A stretch of 64,000 nt of DNA from Paraglaciecola psychrophila 170. Lineage in GTDB: Bacteria; Pseudomonadota; Gammaproteobacteria; Enterobacterales; Alteromonadaceae. Numbering within the stretch: the first letter of the stretch is position 1; each line of letters opens with the position of its first letter. Below, one piece after another: positions 37,747 through 47,465 of the stretch. The stretch is from contig NC_020514.1 in assembly GCF_000347635.1 (NCBI RefSeq), positions 2,542,001 to 2,606,000 of the forward strand, in the 5' to 3' direction. Below the pieces are notes generated by a model. That model was given only the letters and a program-made list of their open reading frames with translations, was not told the origin of the DNA and made no database searches. The position numbers and the translations under genes were made by a program.

Positions 37747-37823
37747 GGAGTGGTAGTTCAGTTGGTTAGAATACCGGCCTGTCACGCCGGGGGTCGCGAG
37801 TTCGAGTCTCGTCCACTCCGCCA
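37747..37823 (+). tRNA. tRNA-Asp (anticodon GTC)
   Basis: A 77-nt cloverleaf: acceptor GGAGTGG pairs with CCACTCC, the D arm contains AGTTCAGTTGGTTAGA, the anticodon loop CTGTCAC has GTC at 37781-37783, the T arm is GCGAGTTCGAGTCTCGT, and the CCA end is encoded. A single gene with its own promoter. Confidence 0.97.
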
Positions 37824-37973
37824 TTAAATTGTTTGCTAGTCTCTTCTTATGTGAAAATTCTTTTTCGACCCTATTAACACTACGCTATCTGCTTATGGTT
37901 TGATAATATTGTGTTATGTTCTATATCTATATTTATATGATGCTTTGACGCTATCCTCTGAGAATTAATCCCT

Positions 37974-39047
37974 ATGCTTTTGTTGTTGTTATATATCGTT
38001 ATCGCGTTAGGCTTTTCGTTTGTTTGCTCTATAGCAGAAGCGGTTATCCTAAGCATTTCTTCTGCCTATATTTCTGTATTAGAAAAAAAAGGCCATCCAT
38101 CAGGGAAGTTGCTGAAAAAGCAGGTCAGTGATATCAATCGACCTCTTGCCGCTATTTTGAGTTTGAATACCATTGCGCATACGATGGGAGCAGCTGGTGC
38201 AGGCGCACAGGCGGCTGTAGTGTTCGGGGATGCTTATTTAGGCATTGCTTCGGCTATTTTGACTTTGTTGATTTTAGTTTTTTCTGAAATTATCCCTAAG
38301 ACCCTTGGAGCAACTTATTGGCGTAAACTTGCACCAGCTACCGCCTATTTTTTAAAATATTTGATCATTGTTTTGTGGCCATTTGTACAAATGGCGCAAA
38401 AAATGACATCCAAAATGCAAGATGAGTCACCTCTTATTGGTTTGAACCGCGATGAATTATACGCGATGACTGCGTTGTCTTTTGAAGAAGGTCAAATTGC
38501 TGCCCGAGAAGCTACTGTGATGCAGAACCTACTTAGCTTAAAGCAACTTAAAGTTCGGCAAGCCATGACCCACAGAACAGTCGTTTTTTCGTTACCTGAT
38601 AATATGATTGTTGAGAATTTTTTACAAAATCACGCTGATGTGTCATTTTCACGGATCCCTATCTATGAAGATGGTGAGCCAGAAAAAATTACCGGTTATG
38701 TATTAAAGTCAGATTTATTATTGGCCTACGCTCGTGGCAATGCTGACAAAGAGCTTAAGACTTACCAAAAGGATATGGTCACCATACTAAGCAGTATGTC
38801 GTTAGCCAATGCCATTGCACCCTTACATTCACAACGAGGAAATATGTTACTTATCGTGGATGAATATGGTGGTTTAGAGGGGGTGTTAACGGTTGAGGAT
38901 TTAGTTGAGAGCTTGTTCGGTATTGATATCATTGATGAAAGCGACCAAGTGGTAAGCATGCGAAAATTAGCTCGAATATTGGCTAAAAGAAGAGAAAAGA
39001 AGCGTTTACGTAAGCATCAGAAAACCAACAGTTCAAATGCAAATTAG
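37974..39047 (+). CDS. CNNM/CorC-family (DUF21-CBS) ion transporter
   Basis: A 357-residue protein: an N-terminal DUF21 membrane domain (about 1-160) with SIAEAVILSISSAYISVLEKKG and FSEIIPKTLGATY, then a CBS pair (about 190-310; MTHRTVVFSLPDN..., GNMLLIVDEYGGLEGVLTVEDLVESLFG). It stops soon after the CBS pair and lacks the C-terminal CorC_HlyC domain of longer paralogues, ending in a lysine/arginine-rich tail. Relatives are linked to Mg2+/Co2+ efflux. It is followed 6 bases later by the lolD frame, so they may be co-transcribed. Confidence 0.85.
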   Translation: MLLLLLYIVIALGFSFVCSIAEAVILSISSAYISVLEKKGHPSGKLLKKQVSDINRPLAAILSLNTIAHTMGAAGAGAQAAVVFGDAYLGIASAILTLLILVFSEIIPKTLGATYWRKLAPATAYFLKYLIIVLWPFVQMAQKMTSKMQDESPLIGLNRDELYAMTALSFEEGQIAAREATVMQNLLSLKQLKVRQAMTHRTVVFSLPDNMIVENFLQNHADVSFSRIPIYEDGEPEKITGYVLKSDLLLAYARGNADKELKTYQKDMVTILSSMSLANAIAPLHSQRGNMLLIVDEYGGLEGVLTVEDLVESLFGIDIIDESDQVVSMRKLARILAKRREKKRLRKHQKTNSSNAN

Positions 39048-39062
39048 GGAAATATGCTGATT

Positions 39063-39788
39063 ATGAGTGAGTTACTCAAATGTACCAATCTGTCCAAAGA
39101 ATATAACGATGGAGAAAACAGGGTTAAGGTGCTTAAAAACATCAATTTTTCTATTAATAAAGCCGAGCAAGTTGCCATTGTAGGCAGTTCAGGCTCGGGT
39201 AAAAGTACCTTATTACACTTGCTAGGGGCTCTAGATAAACCTACCTCAGGGCAAGTGACGTTTGAACAACAAGACATATTTACTTTTAGCAGCAATCAAC
39301 AAGCTCAATTTCGTAATCAATCCCTTGGTTTTGTTTATCAGTTCCATCATTTATTACCCGAGTTTAGTGCGTTAGAAAACGTCGCTATGCCTCTATTAAT
39401 AGCTAAAAAAGCTATTAAACAAGCAAATGAGTCAGCCATGGCTATGTTGGATAAGGTCGGGTTATCTCACCGATACAAACATAAACCTGCTGAATTATCG
39501 GGTGGTGAACGGCAACGTGTGGCTATTGCCAGAGCTTTGGTGACCCAACCCAAATTAATACTTGCAGACGAACCGACAGGCAACCTAGATCAAAAAACCG
39601 GTGAAAGTATTTACCAGTTACTCAGTGACTTACGCGAGCAAATGCATACCAGCTTTGTGGTGGTGACCCATGATACTCAATTGGCTAAAAGATTAGACCG
39701 CTCTTTACACTTAATCGACGGCTGCTTGAGTGATGCATCCACTGAAACAATAGACATTTTAACAAACGATATAAAGGGCACTATCTAG
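39063..39788 (+). CDS. lolD: LolD, lipoprotein-releasing ABC transporter ATPase
   Basis: A 241-residue ABC ATPase of the LolD/MacB type: Walker [10 protein letters not shown], the LolD-typical [24 protein letters not shown], signature [15 protein letters not shown], Walker [13 protein letters not shown] and His in [12 protein letters not shown]. It powers extraction of mature lipoproteins from the inner membrane to LolA. The start at 39063 (MSELLKC) is preferred over 39054. Its last base is the first base of the lolE start codon region, so the two are coupled. Confidence 0.92.
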   Translation: MSELLKCTNLSKEYNDGENRVKVLKNINFSINKAEQVAIVGSSGSGKSTLLHLLGALDKPTSGQVTFEQQDIFTFSSNQQAQFRNQSLGFVYQFHHLLPEFSALENVAMPLLIAKKAIKQANESAMAMLDKVGLSHRYKHKPAELSGGERQRVAIARALVTQPKLILADEPTGNLDQKTGESIYQLLSDLREQMHTSFVVVTHDTQLAKRLDRSLHLIDGCLSDASTETIDILTNDIKGTI

Positions 39789-41023
39789 TGCATTTGGTGT
39801 GGTTGTTAGCGTGGCGTTTCCGTTCAAATAAACGCCAGAATGGTTTTATATCATTTATTTCGGCTTCTTCAACTTTTGGGATTGGCTTAGGGTGTTTTGT
39901 GCTGATCCTGTTGTTGTCGGTAATGAACGGTTTTGAAAAAGAATTAAAAGATCGTTTGTTGTCTGTTATTCCCCATGCAGAATTTAAATCTGTTTATGCC
40001 AGTGGCATTGAAAACTGGCCTGCAGAAGTAGAAGCTTTGCAGCATCACCCCGAAGTGATTTTTGTCGAACCTTATGTAAACGCCACGGGAATGTTGCAAA
40101 AAGGCAATAACATGAAGGCGGTTGAGATGACCGCCTTAGATCCCCTTTATGCATCTGATGGTGTTATCCCAAGTTTAGTTTCAAGCGAACAATGGCAGCA
40201 ATTTCAATTAGATGAAAACGCCACTATGTTAGGCATCGGCTTGATGCAAAAGTTAGATTTGGTAGTCGGTGATAAAGTACAAATTTTATTGCCTCAGCTA
40301 TCAGAAGATTTTAGTTTAAGTGCCCCAAAAACTCTGCGACTAAATATCATTGCCAGTTTAGATATGGGCGGTGAACTGAGTAATCATATTGGCTATATGC
40401 ATATGTCTCTGGCTGCACAGGCACAAAATATTAAGTATGGTGCCCAGGGAATACGTTTAAGATATCGAGATGCTTTTAGTGCAAGGGAATTAACACGTGA
40501 AATTGGCTATAAATTAACACCTGAAGTATATATGTCGGATTGGACTATTAACGATGGCAATCTGTATCAAGATATTCAGTTGGTGAGGGCGGTGGTGTAT
40601 ATCGCATTAAGTTTGGTCATCGCCGTGGCGTGTTTTAACATTGTTTCTACCCTAGTGATGGCGGTTAACGAAAAGCAAAGCGAAATTGCGATGCTTAAAA
40701 GTATGGGGGCAAAAAACAGCCTGATTATTTCAGTTTTCATGTTACAAGGTACATTTAATGGCCTGATTGGCACAATAGTAGGCGTAATATTTGGGGTTTT
40801 GGCGGCGACTAATTTAGCCGCTATTGCGAGTTTTATTGAAGATTTGTTAGGTGTACAATTCTTATCAGGCGATGTTTATTTTATTAATTTTTTGCCTTCA
40901 GAATTAAACTGGAATGAAGTTTATTTTACCGCTCTCATTGCTATAGTTTTGAGCATTTTAGCCACACTTTATCCAGCAATAAAAGCCGCGAGAATTAATC
41001 CTGCAAAAGTCTTGGGGCACTAA
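39788..41023 (+). CDS. lolE: LolE-type lipoprotein-releasing permease
   Basis: A 411-residue MacB/FtsX-fold permease with one N-terminal membrane helix (STFGIGLGCFVLILLLSVMNGFEKEL), a large periplasmic domain and three C-terminal helices (YIALSLVIAVACFNIVSTLV; GTFNGLIGTIVGVIFGVLAA; ALIAIVLSILATLYPAIKAA). LolE-like signatures are VIPHAEFK and the FLSGDVYFINFLPSELNW segment, which mirrors the E. coli LolE C-terminus. It begins with GTG. No lolC lies next to lolD here: the gene upstream is the CNNM transporter. Either lolC is elsewhere or the protein works as a homodimer as in LolF systems. Confidence 0.88.
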   Translation: MHLVWLLAWRFRSNKRQNGFISFISASSTFGIGLGCFVLILLLSVMNGFEKELKDRLLSVIPHAEFKSVYASGIENWPAEVEALQHHPEVIFVEPYVNATGMLQKGNNMKAVEMTALDPLYASDGVIPSLVSSEQWQQFQLDENATMLGIGLMQKLDLVVGDKVQILLPQLSEDFSLSAPKTLRLNIIASLDMGGELSNHIGYMHMSLAAQAQNIKYGAQGIRLRYRDAFSARELTREIGYKLTPEVYMSDWTINDGNLYQDIQLVRAVVYIALSLVIAVACFNIVSTLVMAVNEKQSEIAMLKSMGAKNSLIISVFMLQGTFNGLIGTIVGVIFGVLAATNLAAIASFIEDLLGVQFLSGDVYFINFLPSELNWNEVYFTALIAIVLSILATLYPAIKAARINPAKVLGH

Positions 41024-41111
41024 TTTTTTATCTACAGCAAAATTAACAACGATAGTCATAATAATAGTGGTGCTGGGCGCTGCTGTATATTCTGAGTTAG
41101 AGGAAATTTAG

Positions 41112-43406
41112 ATGACAAAAAACACTATTGAAGTAAAAAACTTGCAAGTAACCAAACAAAAAGACTGGGCAGCAGGGTTAACGGCTGTTGTGTCTGCATA
41201 TAAAAATGTCAGTACTAAAGTTGGTCCCATTAAAGGTACTAGATTACTCACTCAACTCAATCAAATTGAAGGCTTTGACTGTCCCGGTTGTGCTTGGCCA
41301 GATCCCTTATTAAAGCGTTCGACCTTTGAATTTTGTGAAAATGGCGCCAAAGCCATAGCAGATGAAGCCACGTCAAAACGGGCAACATCAGCATTTTTTG
41401 AGCAACATAGTATTGAAGATTTAAAATACAAGTCTGATCGTTGGTTAAATGATCAAGGACGTTTAGTTGAACCGTTATTTCTAGCTGAAGGTGCTAAACA
41501 TTATCAACCCATCAGTTGGTCAGATGCCCTCGAACTGATTGCAAAAAATTTAAGTCAACTCGACTCACCCAACCATGCTGCCTTTTATACATCTGGGCGC
41601 ACCAGTAATGAAGCTGCGTTTTTGTATCAGTTATTTGTTCGTCAATTTGGTACTAATAATTTACCCGATTGTTCAAACATGTGTCATGAGTCCAGCGGTG
41701 TTGGATTAACTGAAACCATCGGTGTGAGTAAAGGTACGGTGTCATTACACGATTTAGAAAATAGCGAAGCTATTTTTATTTTTGGGCAAAATCCCGGATC
41801 AAACCACCCACGAATGCTGACTTCACTACAAGCCGCTAAACGTCAAGGTGCTAAAATTGTCGCTATTAATCCGTTAGATGAAGCGGGTTTAAAACGTTTT
41901 AAAAACCCACAAGAAGCGGAGGGTCTTATTGGTGCGGGTACTGCGTTACGGGATTTGTATTTGCCAGTGAAAATAAACGGTGACGTGGCTTTTCTTAAAG
42001 GATTGTGTAAAGCATTAATTGAAAGAGATGCAGCTGGGCAAGATGTTTTAGATCATGGGTTTATCGCAGAATATTGCCATGGTTTTACTGCTTTTGAACA
42101 GAACATGCTTGACACTTCTTGGACTCATATTGAACAGCATAGTGGATTAACGCAAAACCAAATTAATCAAGCCGCTGATATCGCTTGTGCCTCGAAGAAG
42201 ACTATTTGTTGCTGGGCTATGGGTATGACTCAACATAAAAATGCGGTGGCTAATGTTCAGTTGATGACCAATTTTTTAATGTTGCAGGGCAATCTGGGTA
42301 AACCTGGCGCGGGTGTATGTCCAGTGCGAGGGCACAGTAATGTGCAAGGTGATCGCACTATGGGAATTTGGGAGAAACCGTCAACTGCTTTTTTAGATGC
42401 TTTGCAGCAAACGTATGATTTTGAAGTGCCAAGAGAGCCTGGCTACGACACTATAGAAACTATTCAAGCAATGGCGAAAGGGCAGGTTAAAGTATTGTTT
42501 GCACTAGGTGGTAATTTTTACCGAGCCACACCAGACCATACAGCGACTAAGCAGGCTTTGGCTAATTGTGAACTTACTGTTCAAGTTTCGACTAAATTAA
42601 ATCAATCACATTTGTACACAGGTAAAAACGCGTTGATTTTGCCAGCGCTAGGACGAACTGAACTTGATCAACAAACATCTGGTATTCAAACAGTTACCGT
42701 AGAAAATTCTATGGGCGTAGTGCAAACGTCTCACGGAAAAATTCCACCTGCATCTAATTTACTCAAAAGTGAAGTGGCGATTGTAGCTGATTTAGCTACG
42801 TTAACGTTGCCGAATAGCCAGATTAACTGGCTGCAGATGAAGGCAGACTACCGATTAATCCGTGACGGAATTGCCCAGGTAATACCTGACTTTGAACGTT
42901 TTAATCAACGAATCGAAGAATTTGGCGAATTTGAATTGCCTAATGTGGTTAGAGATGAGCGTAAGTTTGTAACTGCCAGCGGAAAAGCAAATTTTATAGT
43001 GCATGATATAGAGTCTGTGCATGTGCCAGCGGGCTGTTTATTAATGATGACTATTCGTAGTCACGACCAATTTAATACTACTGTATACACTAACAATGAT
43101 AGATATCGTGGTATTCATGGTAGCCGCCGAGTTATTTTTGTGAATGCAGAAGATTTAATAGATTTAGGCTTACAGGCTGGGCAACAAATAGATATTCACA
43201 GCCATTGGCAAAACGAAAAGATACACACTAGAACCGCAGACGATTTTACCCTGGTGGAATATGGCATACCTCGAGGGTGTGCAGCCGCTTATTATCCTGA
43301 AACCAATGACTTGATCCCCCTGAGTAGTGTCGCAGATAAAAGTAATACCCCCGCATACAAGTCAGTCGTGATCAGCCTGCATAAGAAAACAGATAAAGAA
43401 AACTAA
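41112..43406 (+). CDS. FdhF/YdeP family molybdopterin oxidoreductase
   Basis: A 764-residue bis-MGD oxidoreductase. It shows the YdeP-family features: an N-terminal GFDCPGCAWPD motif (only part of the usual iron-sulfur cysteine set), the PDCSNMCHESSG segment containing the likely Mo-ligand Cys, GQNPGSNHPRMLTSLQAAKR, and QGNLGKPGAGVCPVRGHSNVQGDRTMG. The C-terminal dinucleotide-binding domain is present (FNTTVYTNNDRYRGIHGSRR). The substrate is unknown; E. coli YdeP is linked to acid resistance. It has an AGAGGAAATTTAG ribosome site and is unlinked to an electron-transfer subunit. It is unrelated in architecture to the fusion at the left edge. Confidence 0.88.
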   Translation: MTKNTIEVKNLQVTKQKDWAAGLTAVVSAYKNVSTKVGPIKGTRLLTQLNQIEGFDCPGCAWPDPLLKRSTFEFCENGAKAIADEATSKRATSAFFEQHSIEDLKYKSDRWLNDQGRLVEPLFLAEGAKHYQPISWSDALELIAKNLSQLDSPNHAAFYTSGRTSNEAAFLYQLFVRQFGTNNLPDCSNMCHESSGVGLTETIGVSKGTVSLHDLENSEAIFIFGQNPGSNHPRMLTSLQAAKRQGAKIVAINPLDEAGLKRFKNPQEAEGLIGAGTALRDLYLPVKINGDVAFLKGLCKALIERDAAGQDVLDHGFIAEYCHGFTAFEQNMLDTSWTHIEQHSGLTQNQINQAADIACASKKTICCWAMGMTQHKNAVANVQLMTNFLMLQGNLGKPGAGVCPVRGHSNVQGDRTMGIWEKPSTAFLDALQQTYDFEVPREPGYDTIETIQAMAKGQVKVLFALGGNFYRATPDHTATKQALANCELTVQVSTKLNQSHLYTGKNALILPALGRTELDQQTSGIQTVTVENSMGVVQTSHGKIPPASNLLKSEVAIVADLATLTLPNSQINWLQMKADYRLIRDGIAQVIPDFERFNQRIEEFGEFELPNVVRDERKFVTASGKANFIVHDIESVHVPAGCLLMMTIRSHDQFNTTVYTNNDRYRGIHGSRRVIFVNAEDLIDLGLQAGQQIDIHSHWQNEKIHTRTADDFTLVEYGIPRGCAAAYYPETNDLIPLSSVADKSNTPAYKSVVISLHKKTDKEN

Positions 43407-43565
43407 TACTAAAAATAGTGCTTTAGTGTTAATTTTAAAGATAAAAAATATTTTAAACCACCGAGGGAAAAGAGAGCATAGAGAAAAGCAAAAAAATATT
43501 TTAGTTTTAATCCATTTTTTCTTCTGGGTAGCGCTCCTTTTCCTATGTGGTGTATAATTTTAGCC
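43407..43565. other. Convergent intergenic region with A/T-rich direct repeat
   Basis: No gene. AAAAAATATTTTA occurs twice (near 43445 and 43493), itself almost palindromic. The segment between (ACCACCGAGGGAAAAGAGAG...) resembles a scattered intergenic sequence seen in many marine proteobacteria, though I cannot verify that here. Confidence 0.3.
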
Positions 43566-44138
43566 TTATGAGTCTGCGCGACCCATAAATTTACTTTCTG
43601 ATGTGTTGACTTTGATTTTTTCACCAGAAGCTATGTATTCAGGTACTTGAACCACTAATCCTGTGGCTAATGTGGCGGGTTTTGTGCGAGCGCTGGCCGA
43701 TGCACCTTTTATAGAAGGGTCGGTTTCAGTGATAAGCAAGTCGACAGAAGCTGGTAGTTCAACGCCCACTGGTTTTCCTTCCACTAATAAAATTTGCAGG
43801 CCTTTAGTATCTTCGGTGATAAAAGGTAATTCTTCACTGATGGTGTCTGAGTTTAATGAGTATGGTGAATAGTCTTCGTCATCCATAAACACATACTCGT
43901 CGCCATCAACATAGGAAAAACTCACTTTATTACGGTGGAAATCGACTAAATTGAGTATTTCATCGGCTTTAAAACTTTCATCTGCCTTTGCACCTGTGCC
44001 CACTTCATACAAACGCATTCTATATAAACTGGCTCCAGCACGACCGCTTGGTGTCATTTTATTGATGTCTTTAACAATATAAGTTTTGCCATTATATTCA
44101 ACGGCTGCATTCTTTTTAATTTCACTGGCTTTTGGCAT
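43566..44138 (-). CDS. efpL: EfpL (YeiP), elongation factor P-like protein
   Basis: A 190-residue three-domain EF-P paralogue. The N-terminal KOW-like domain carries the tip loop [14 protein letters not shown] with arginine at position 33, where EF-P has a modified lysine. OB domains follow ([29 protein letters not shown]; and the C-terminal [26 protein letters not shown]). It relieves ribosome stalling at proline and related motifs without needing a lysine modification. 190 residues matches E. coli YeiP. Divergent from yoaA. Confidence 0.93.
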   Translation of the reverse strand: MPKASEIKKNAAVEYNGKTYIVKDINKMTPSGRAGASLYRMRLYEVGTGAKADESFKADEILNLVDFHRNKVSFSYVDGDEYVFMDDEDYSPYSLNSDTISEELPFITEDTKGLQILLVEGKPVGVELPASVDLLITETDPSIKGASASARTKPATLATGLVVQVPEYIASGEKIKVNTSESKFMGRADS

Positions 44139-44311
44139 GTTTAGGACTCTTTAAAGGGCTTTATGATATTTTACGGAAAAAATAACATGAAAACCAAAAT
44201 AGGCAAGTGAAGTTGTGTTTTATAATCAACAACTTTTCACTCGTTAGTTGTCATGCTTTTTGGCATAATCTCACTCTACGTTTATTACTCTTCATCATTT
44301 ATTAAGGCGTT

Positions 44312-46255
44312 ATGTCCAAAACATCATCTTTGTTTGCTGTCGATGGCAAATTATCTGAGGCTATCGACGGGTTTGTTCCGCGCCAAGCACAAACTGATAT
44401 GGCTGTTGCCGTTGAAAGTACTATCAAAAATAAAGCCGCTCTTATTGTTGAAGCTGGTACTGGAACAGGTAAAACCTTTGCTTATTTAGCCCCTGCATTA
44501 TTATCTGAAAGAAAAACTATTGTCTCCACTGGGACTAAAAATCTGCAGGAGCAGCTTTTTTATCGTGACTTACCTCTGATAAAGAAAGCCCTGGGTTCAA
44601 ATAGTAAGACGGCTTTGTTAAAAGGCCGTGCTAACTATTTGTGTTTGCATCGGTTAAGACAACATGGTGGAAACAGCACGCTAGTTGATAGACAAACACT
44701 GACCGAACTCACTCAAGTCAGGGTATGGGCTTCAAGTACTAAAACTGGCGATATGGGTGATATGAGATCGTTGGCAGAAGATGCTAAGGTGTTGCCTTTT
44801 GTCACTTCTACAGCAGATAACTGTTTGGGTAAAGATTGCCCAGACTATGAAGACTGTTATTTGGTCAAAGCACGTCGTAAAGCACTTGATGCTGATGTTG
44901 TTGTGGTTAATCACCATTTGTTTTTTGCTGATATGGCTTTAAAAGATACCGGCTTTGGTGAGCTTATTCCTGAGGCTGACCTAGTCGTATTTGATGAAGC
45001 CCATCAAATACCTGACATTGCTAGTGAGTATTTTGGTGAGACATTTTCAAGCAGACAAATGCTGGACATCAGCCGCGACGTCGAAGTGGTGTATCGCACT
45101 GTACTTAAAGACGCTAAACAATTACAAAGTGCTGCTGAAAAATGCAAAATGATTGCCGCAGATCTTCGCATTCTATTCCCTGAAAATCCCGCCAAGGGCA
45201 ATTGGCGTCAAATGTTGTCTCGAGACGATGTACAAACTCAAATCAGTAAGTTAACTGATAGCCTCAATGTGTTGTACGAAGTACTAAAATTACATGTTGG
45301 CCGTGATAAAGACCTTGATACCATCTTTGAGCGAGTGTCAGAATCTAGAGGTAAGTTAGCACGTTTAACCGATACTACGCAGTTAGGTGTGAGCCTTTGG
45401 TATGAGACCACGATGCGGCATATAGTCTTGCATTTGACACCATTAAGTATCTCGAAAAAATTTGCCGATTTTATCGCTGAGCCAAAACGCAGTTGGGTCT
45501 TTACCTCGGCCACCTTGATGGTTGATGGCGCTTTTACCCATTTTCAACGTCAGATGGGATTAGACAATGCAACGACTTTGTCTTTGGATAGCCCTTTTGA
45601 TTACCCTAATCAAGCCATGTTATGTGTGCCGCGTTTCTTGCCAGAGCCTAACGCTCGAGAAATGCGCGCCACTCTATTAGATATTTCTATTAAATTGGTT
45701 AAAGCCAGTCGTGGTAGGTGTTTTTTATTATTTACGAGTCATGCCACACTTAATGCTATTGCTAGTCAGCTAGAAGATAAAATCGATAACCCTATTTTAG
45801 TTCAGGGATCTACGACCAAGCGCGCATTGCTGGAAAGTTACATAGAGAATAAGGATGCCGTGTTATTGGGCACCGGGGCATTTTGGGAAGGCGTGGATGT
45901 TCGAGGCGACGATTTGACTTGTGTGTTAATTGATAAATTACCTTTCGCGTCACCAGACGATCCGTTACTACAGGCAAGGATCGAAGATTGCCGTAAAAGT
46001 GGTGGTAACCCTTTTGTACAGTTACAAATCCCCCAAGCCGCTATTGCCTTAAAACAAGGGGCAGGGCGCCTAATACGTGACGAGACTGATAAAGGTGTAT
46101 TAGTCATATGCGATAACCGATTGGTTACTAAAGATTATGGAAAAATTTTTATGGGGAGTTTGCCAGATATGCATCGCACCCGTGACTTACAAAAAGCAGT
46201 GGATTTTTTACACAATATTCACAGCGATAAAGATGAAGTTGAGATTCAATCATGA
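44312..46255 (+). CDS. yoaA: YoaA, DinG/XPD-family iron-sulfur DNA helicase
   Basis: A 647-residue superfamily 2 helicase: Walker A in VEAGTGTGKTFAYLAPAL, four iron-sulfur cysteines (YLCLHRL and DNCLGKDCPDYEDCYL), DEAH box VVFDEAHQIP, motif III region SWVFTSATLMVDG, and late motifs GTGAFWEGVDVRGDDL and QGAGRLIRDETDKG. YoaA unwinds forked DNA and works with HolC in replication repair. Its stop overlaps the tsaB start (ATGA), so they form an operon, as in many gammaproteobacteria. Confidence 0.93.
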   Translation: MSKTSSLFAVDGKLSEAIDGFVPRQAQTDMAVAVESTIKNKAALIVEAGTGTGKTFAYLAPALLSERKTIVSTGTKNLQEQLFYRDLPLIKKALGSNSKTALLKGRANYLCLHRLRQHGGNSTLVDRQTLTELTQVRVWASSTKTGDMGDMRSLAEDAKVLPFVTSTADNCLGKDCPDYEDCYLVKARRKALDADVVVVNHHLFFADMALKDTGFGELIPEADLVVFDEAHQIPDIASEYFGETFSSRQMLDISRDVEVVYRTVLKDAKQLQSAAEKCKMIAADLRILFPENPAKGNWRQMLSRDDVQTQISKLTDSLNVLYEVLKLHVGRDKDLDTIFERVSESRGKLARLTDTTQLGVSLWYETTMRHIVLHLTPLSISKKFADFIAEPKRSWVFTSATLMVDGAFTHFQRQMGLDNATTLSLDSPFDYPNQAMLCVPRFLPEPNAREMRATLLDISIKLVKASRGRCFLLFTSHATLNAIASQLEDKIDNPILVQGSTTKRALLESYIENKDAVLLGTGAFWEGVDVRGDDLTCVLIDKLPFASPDDPLLQARIEDCRKSGGNPFVQLQIPQAAIALKQGAGRLIRDETDKGVLVICDNRLVTKDYGKIFMGSLPDMHRTRDLQKAVDFLHNIHSDKDEVEIQS

Positions 46256-46938
46256 ATATTTTAATTATCGATACTGCGACCGAGGCATGTTCAGTTGCCC
46301 TTGAGGTCAACGATCAAATTTTTAAGCGTTTCGAAATTTGCCCACAGCAACACAGTCAACGAATATTGCCAATGATTGATGAGGTATTAAAAGAAGCAAA
46401 CGTAACACTTCAAGACTTAGACTATTTAGCCTTTGGTCGCGGTCCCGGAAGTTTTACCGGGGTGCGGATTGCGACTGGGGTGTTGCAGGGATTAGCACTC
46501 GGAACTGGACATAAAGTGGTGGGTATATCAACTTTAGCGGCTATGGCACAGCAAGGTTACGCAGAAAACCAAACAGAACAGGTAACTGCAGCAATAGATG
46601 CTCGTATGTCTGAAGTGTACTTTGGCCAGTATCAACTTCAAAATAACATCATGACTTTGATTGGCGAAGAACAAGTGATACCACCACAGGATGCCGCTTT
46701 GCTGCTCAAAGATAACTCTTCAATGGCCGGTGTTGGAACTGGGTGGCAGGCATATTCAGAATTAAATACGGCGTCTAAGGTCAAGGTGCTAACCGCTGTT
46801 TTATATCCAAATGCGTTGTATATGTTGCCCTTAGCTAAAGCCTTAATCGCTGCAGGTCAGGCTGTCGAAGTAGAGGACATCCAACCCGTTTATTTACGTG
46901 ACAAAGTGACCTGGAAAAAATTACCAGGACGCGAGTAA
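46252..46938 (+). CDS. tsaB: TsaB, tRNA threonylcarbamoyladenosine complex subunit
   Basis: A 228-residue ASKHA-fold protein with the N-terminal ILIIDTATEACSVAL, the conserved AFGRGPGSFTGVRIATGVLQGLALG, and AAIDARMSEVYFGQY. TsaB is the non-catalytic partner of TsaD and TsaE in making t6A37 of ANN-decoding tRNAs, and is essential in most bacteria. It overlaps the last codon of yoaA by 4 bases, indicating coupled translation. Confidence 0.95.
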   Translation: MNILIIDTATEACSVALEVNDQIFKRFEICPQQHSQRILPMIDEVLKEANVTLQDLDYLAFGRGPGSFTGVRIATGVLQGLALGTGHKVVGISTLAAMAQQGYAENQTEQVTAAIDARMSEVYFGQYQLQNNIMTLIGEEQVIPPQDAALLLKDNSSMAGVGTGWQAYSELNTASKVKVLTAVLYPNALYMLPLAKALIAAGQAVEVEDIQPVYLRDKVTWKKLPGRE

Positions 46939-46962
46939 ATACTGGATAGAATAATTTGGAAT

Positions 46963-47010
46963 GATTCTTGTATTACATTAGCGGTAGATTCTTGTATTAC
47001 ATTGGCACTA
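46963..47010. repeat. Tandem duplication of a 24-bp unit upstream of a small gene
   Basis: Units at 46963-46986 and 46987-47010 match at 21 of 24 positions; GATTCTTGTATTACATT is identical in both. It lies 37 bp before the start of the next gene, so it could be doubled promoter or operator sequence. Confidence 0.7.
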
Positions 47011-47046
47011 AAAGTTTGTTGGCATTTGTTCTGTGATTAGGAAAAG

Positions 47047-47352
47047 TTGTTGAGTATAGATTCACTATCTTTATTAAAAGCATCTGATATCGCCCGTTCA
47101 TCCCGGGATAAGCCTCGTGAAATAAAGTCAGATAAAGGCCATGATGAGAATCTGCAAAATGCTCAAATTTCTATTATCCGCAAGGGTGACAGTGAGACGC
47201 TTGAAAAAGCAGCCTCATTTAAGCAACAAACTGACTCTCTTTCTAGCAATAGTTTAAATGAAAAGGCAGCCATTGCTGCTTATCAAAGCATGGATAAGGA
47301 GCAGCAACGGCAGGGCATTCAATTATTATTGGGTGTTGATACCTTCGTTTGA
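47047..47352 (+). CDS. Small conserved hypothetical protein
   Basis: A 101-residue polar, probably cytoplasmic protein. The N-terminal half is low-complexity and charged; the C-terminal part (EKAAIAAYQSMDKEQQRQGIQLLLGVDTFV) looks like a conserved short helical motif found at the end of small Alteromonadales proteins. Function unknown. TTG start with AGGAAAAG just upstream (47038-47045). Downstream of tsaB, possibly separately transcribed from the duplicated 24-bp region. Confidence 0.55.
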   Translation: MLSIDSLSLLKASDIARSSRDKPREIKSDKGHDENLQNAQISIIRKGDSETLEKAASFKQQTDSLSSNSLNEKAAIAAYQSMDKEQQRQGIQLLLGVDTFV

Positions 47353-47465
47353 TCTATTCTTCCTTCTAATAGATATAAATATAAACTCAAAATTCAGTAG
47401 CTGTTCAGTTACTATAAATAAAATAACAGATAAACATATCTTGTTTGATCTATCTGAGGAAAATT

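Noticed and set aside
41112..43406. Assimilatory nitrate reductase for the nitrate operon
   Set aside because: Motifs (GFDCPGCAWPD, CSNMCHESSG) are of the FdhF/YdeP family, and it is 7 kb away with unrelated neighbours.
43409..43624. 71-codon minus-strand frame overlapping the end of the efpL gene
   Set aside because: Lysine/leucine-rich chance translation from AT-rich intergenic DNA, no ribosome binding site, overlaps a confident gene end.
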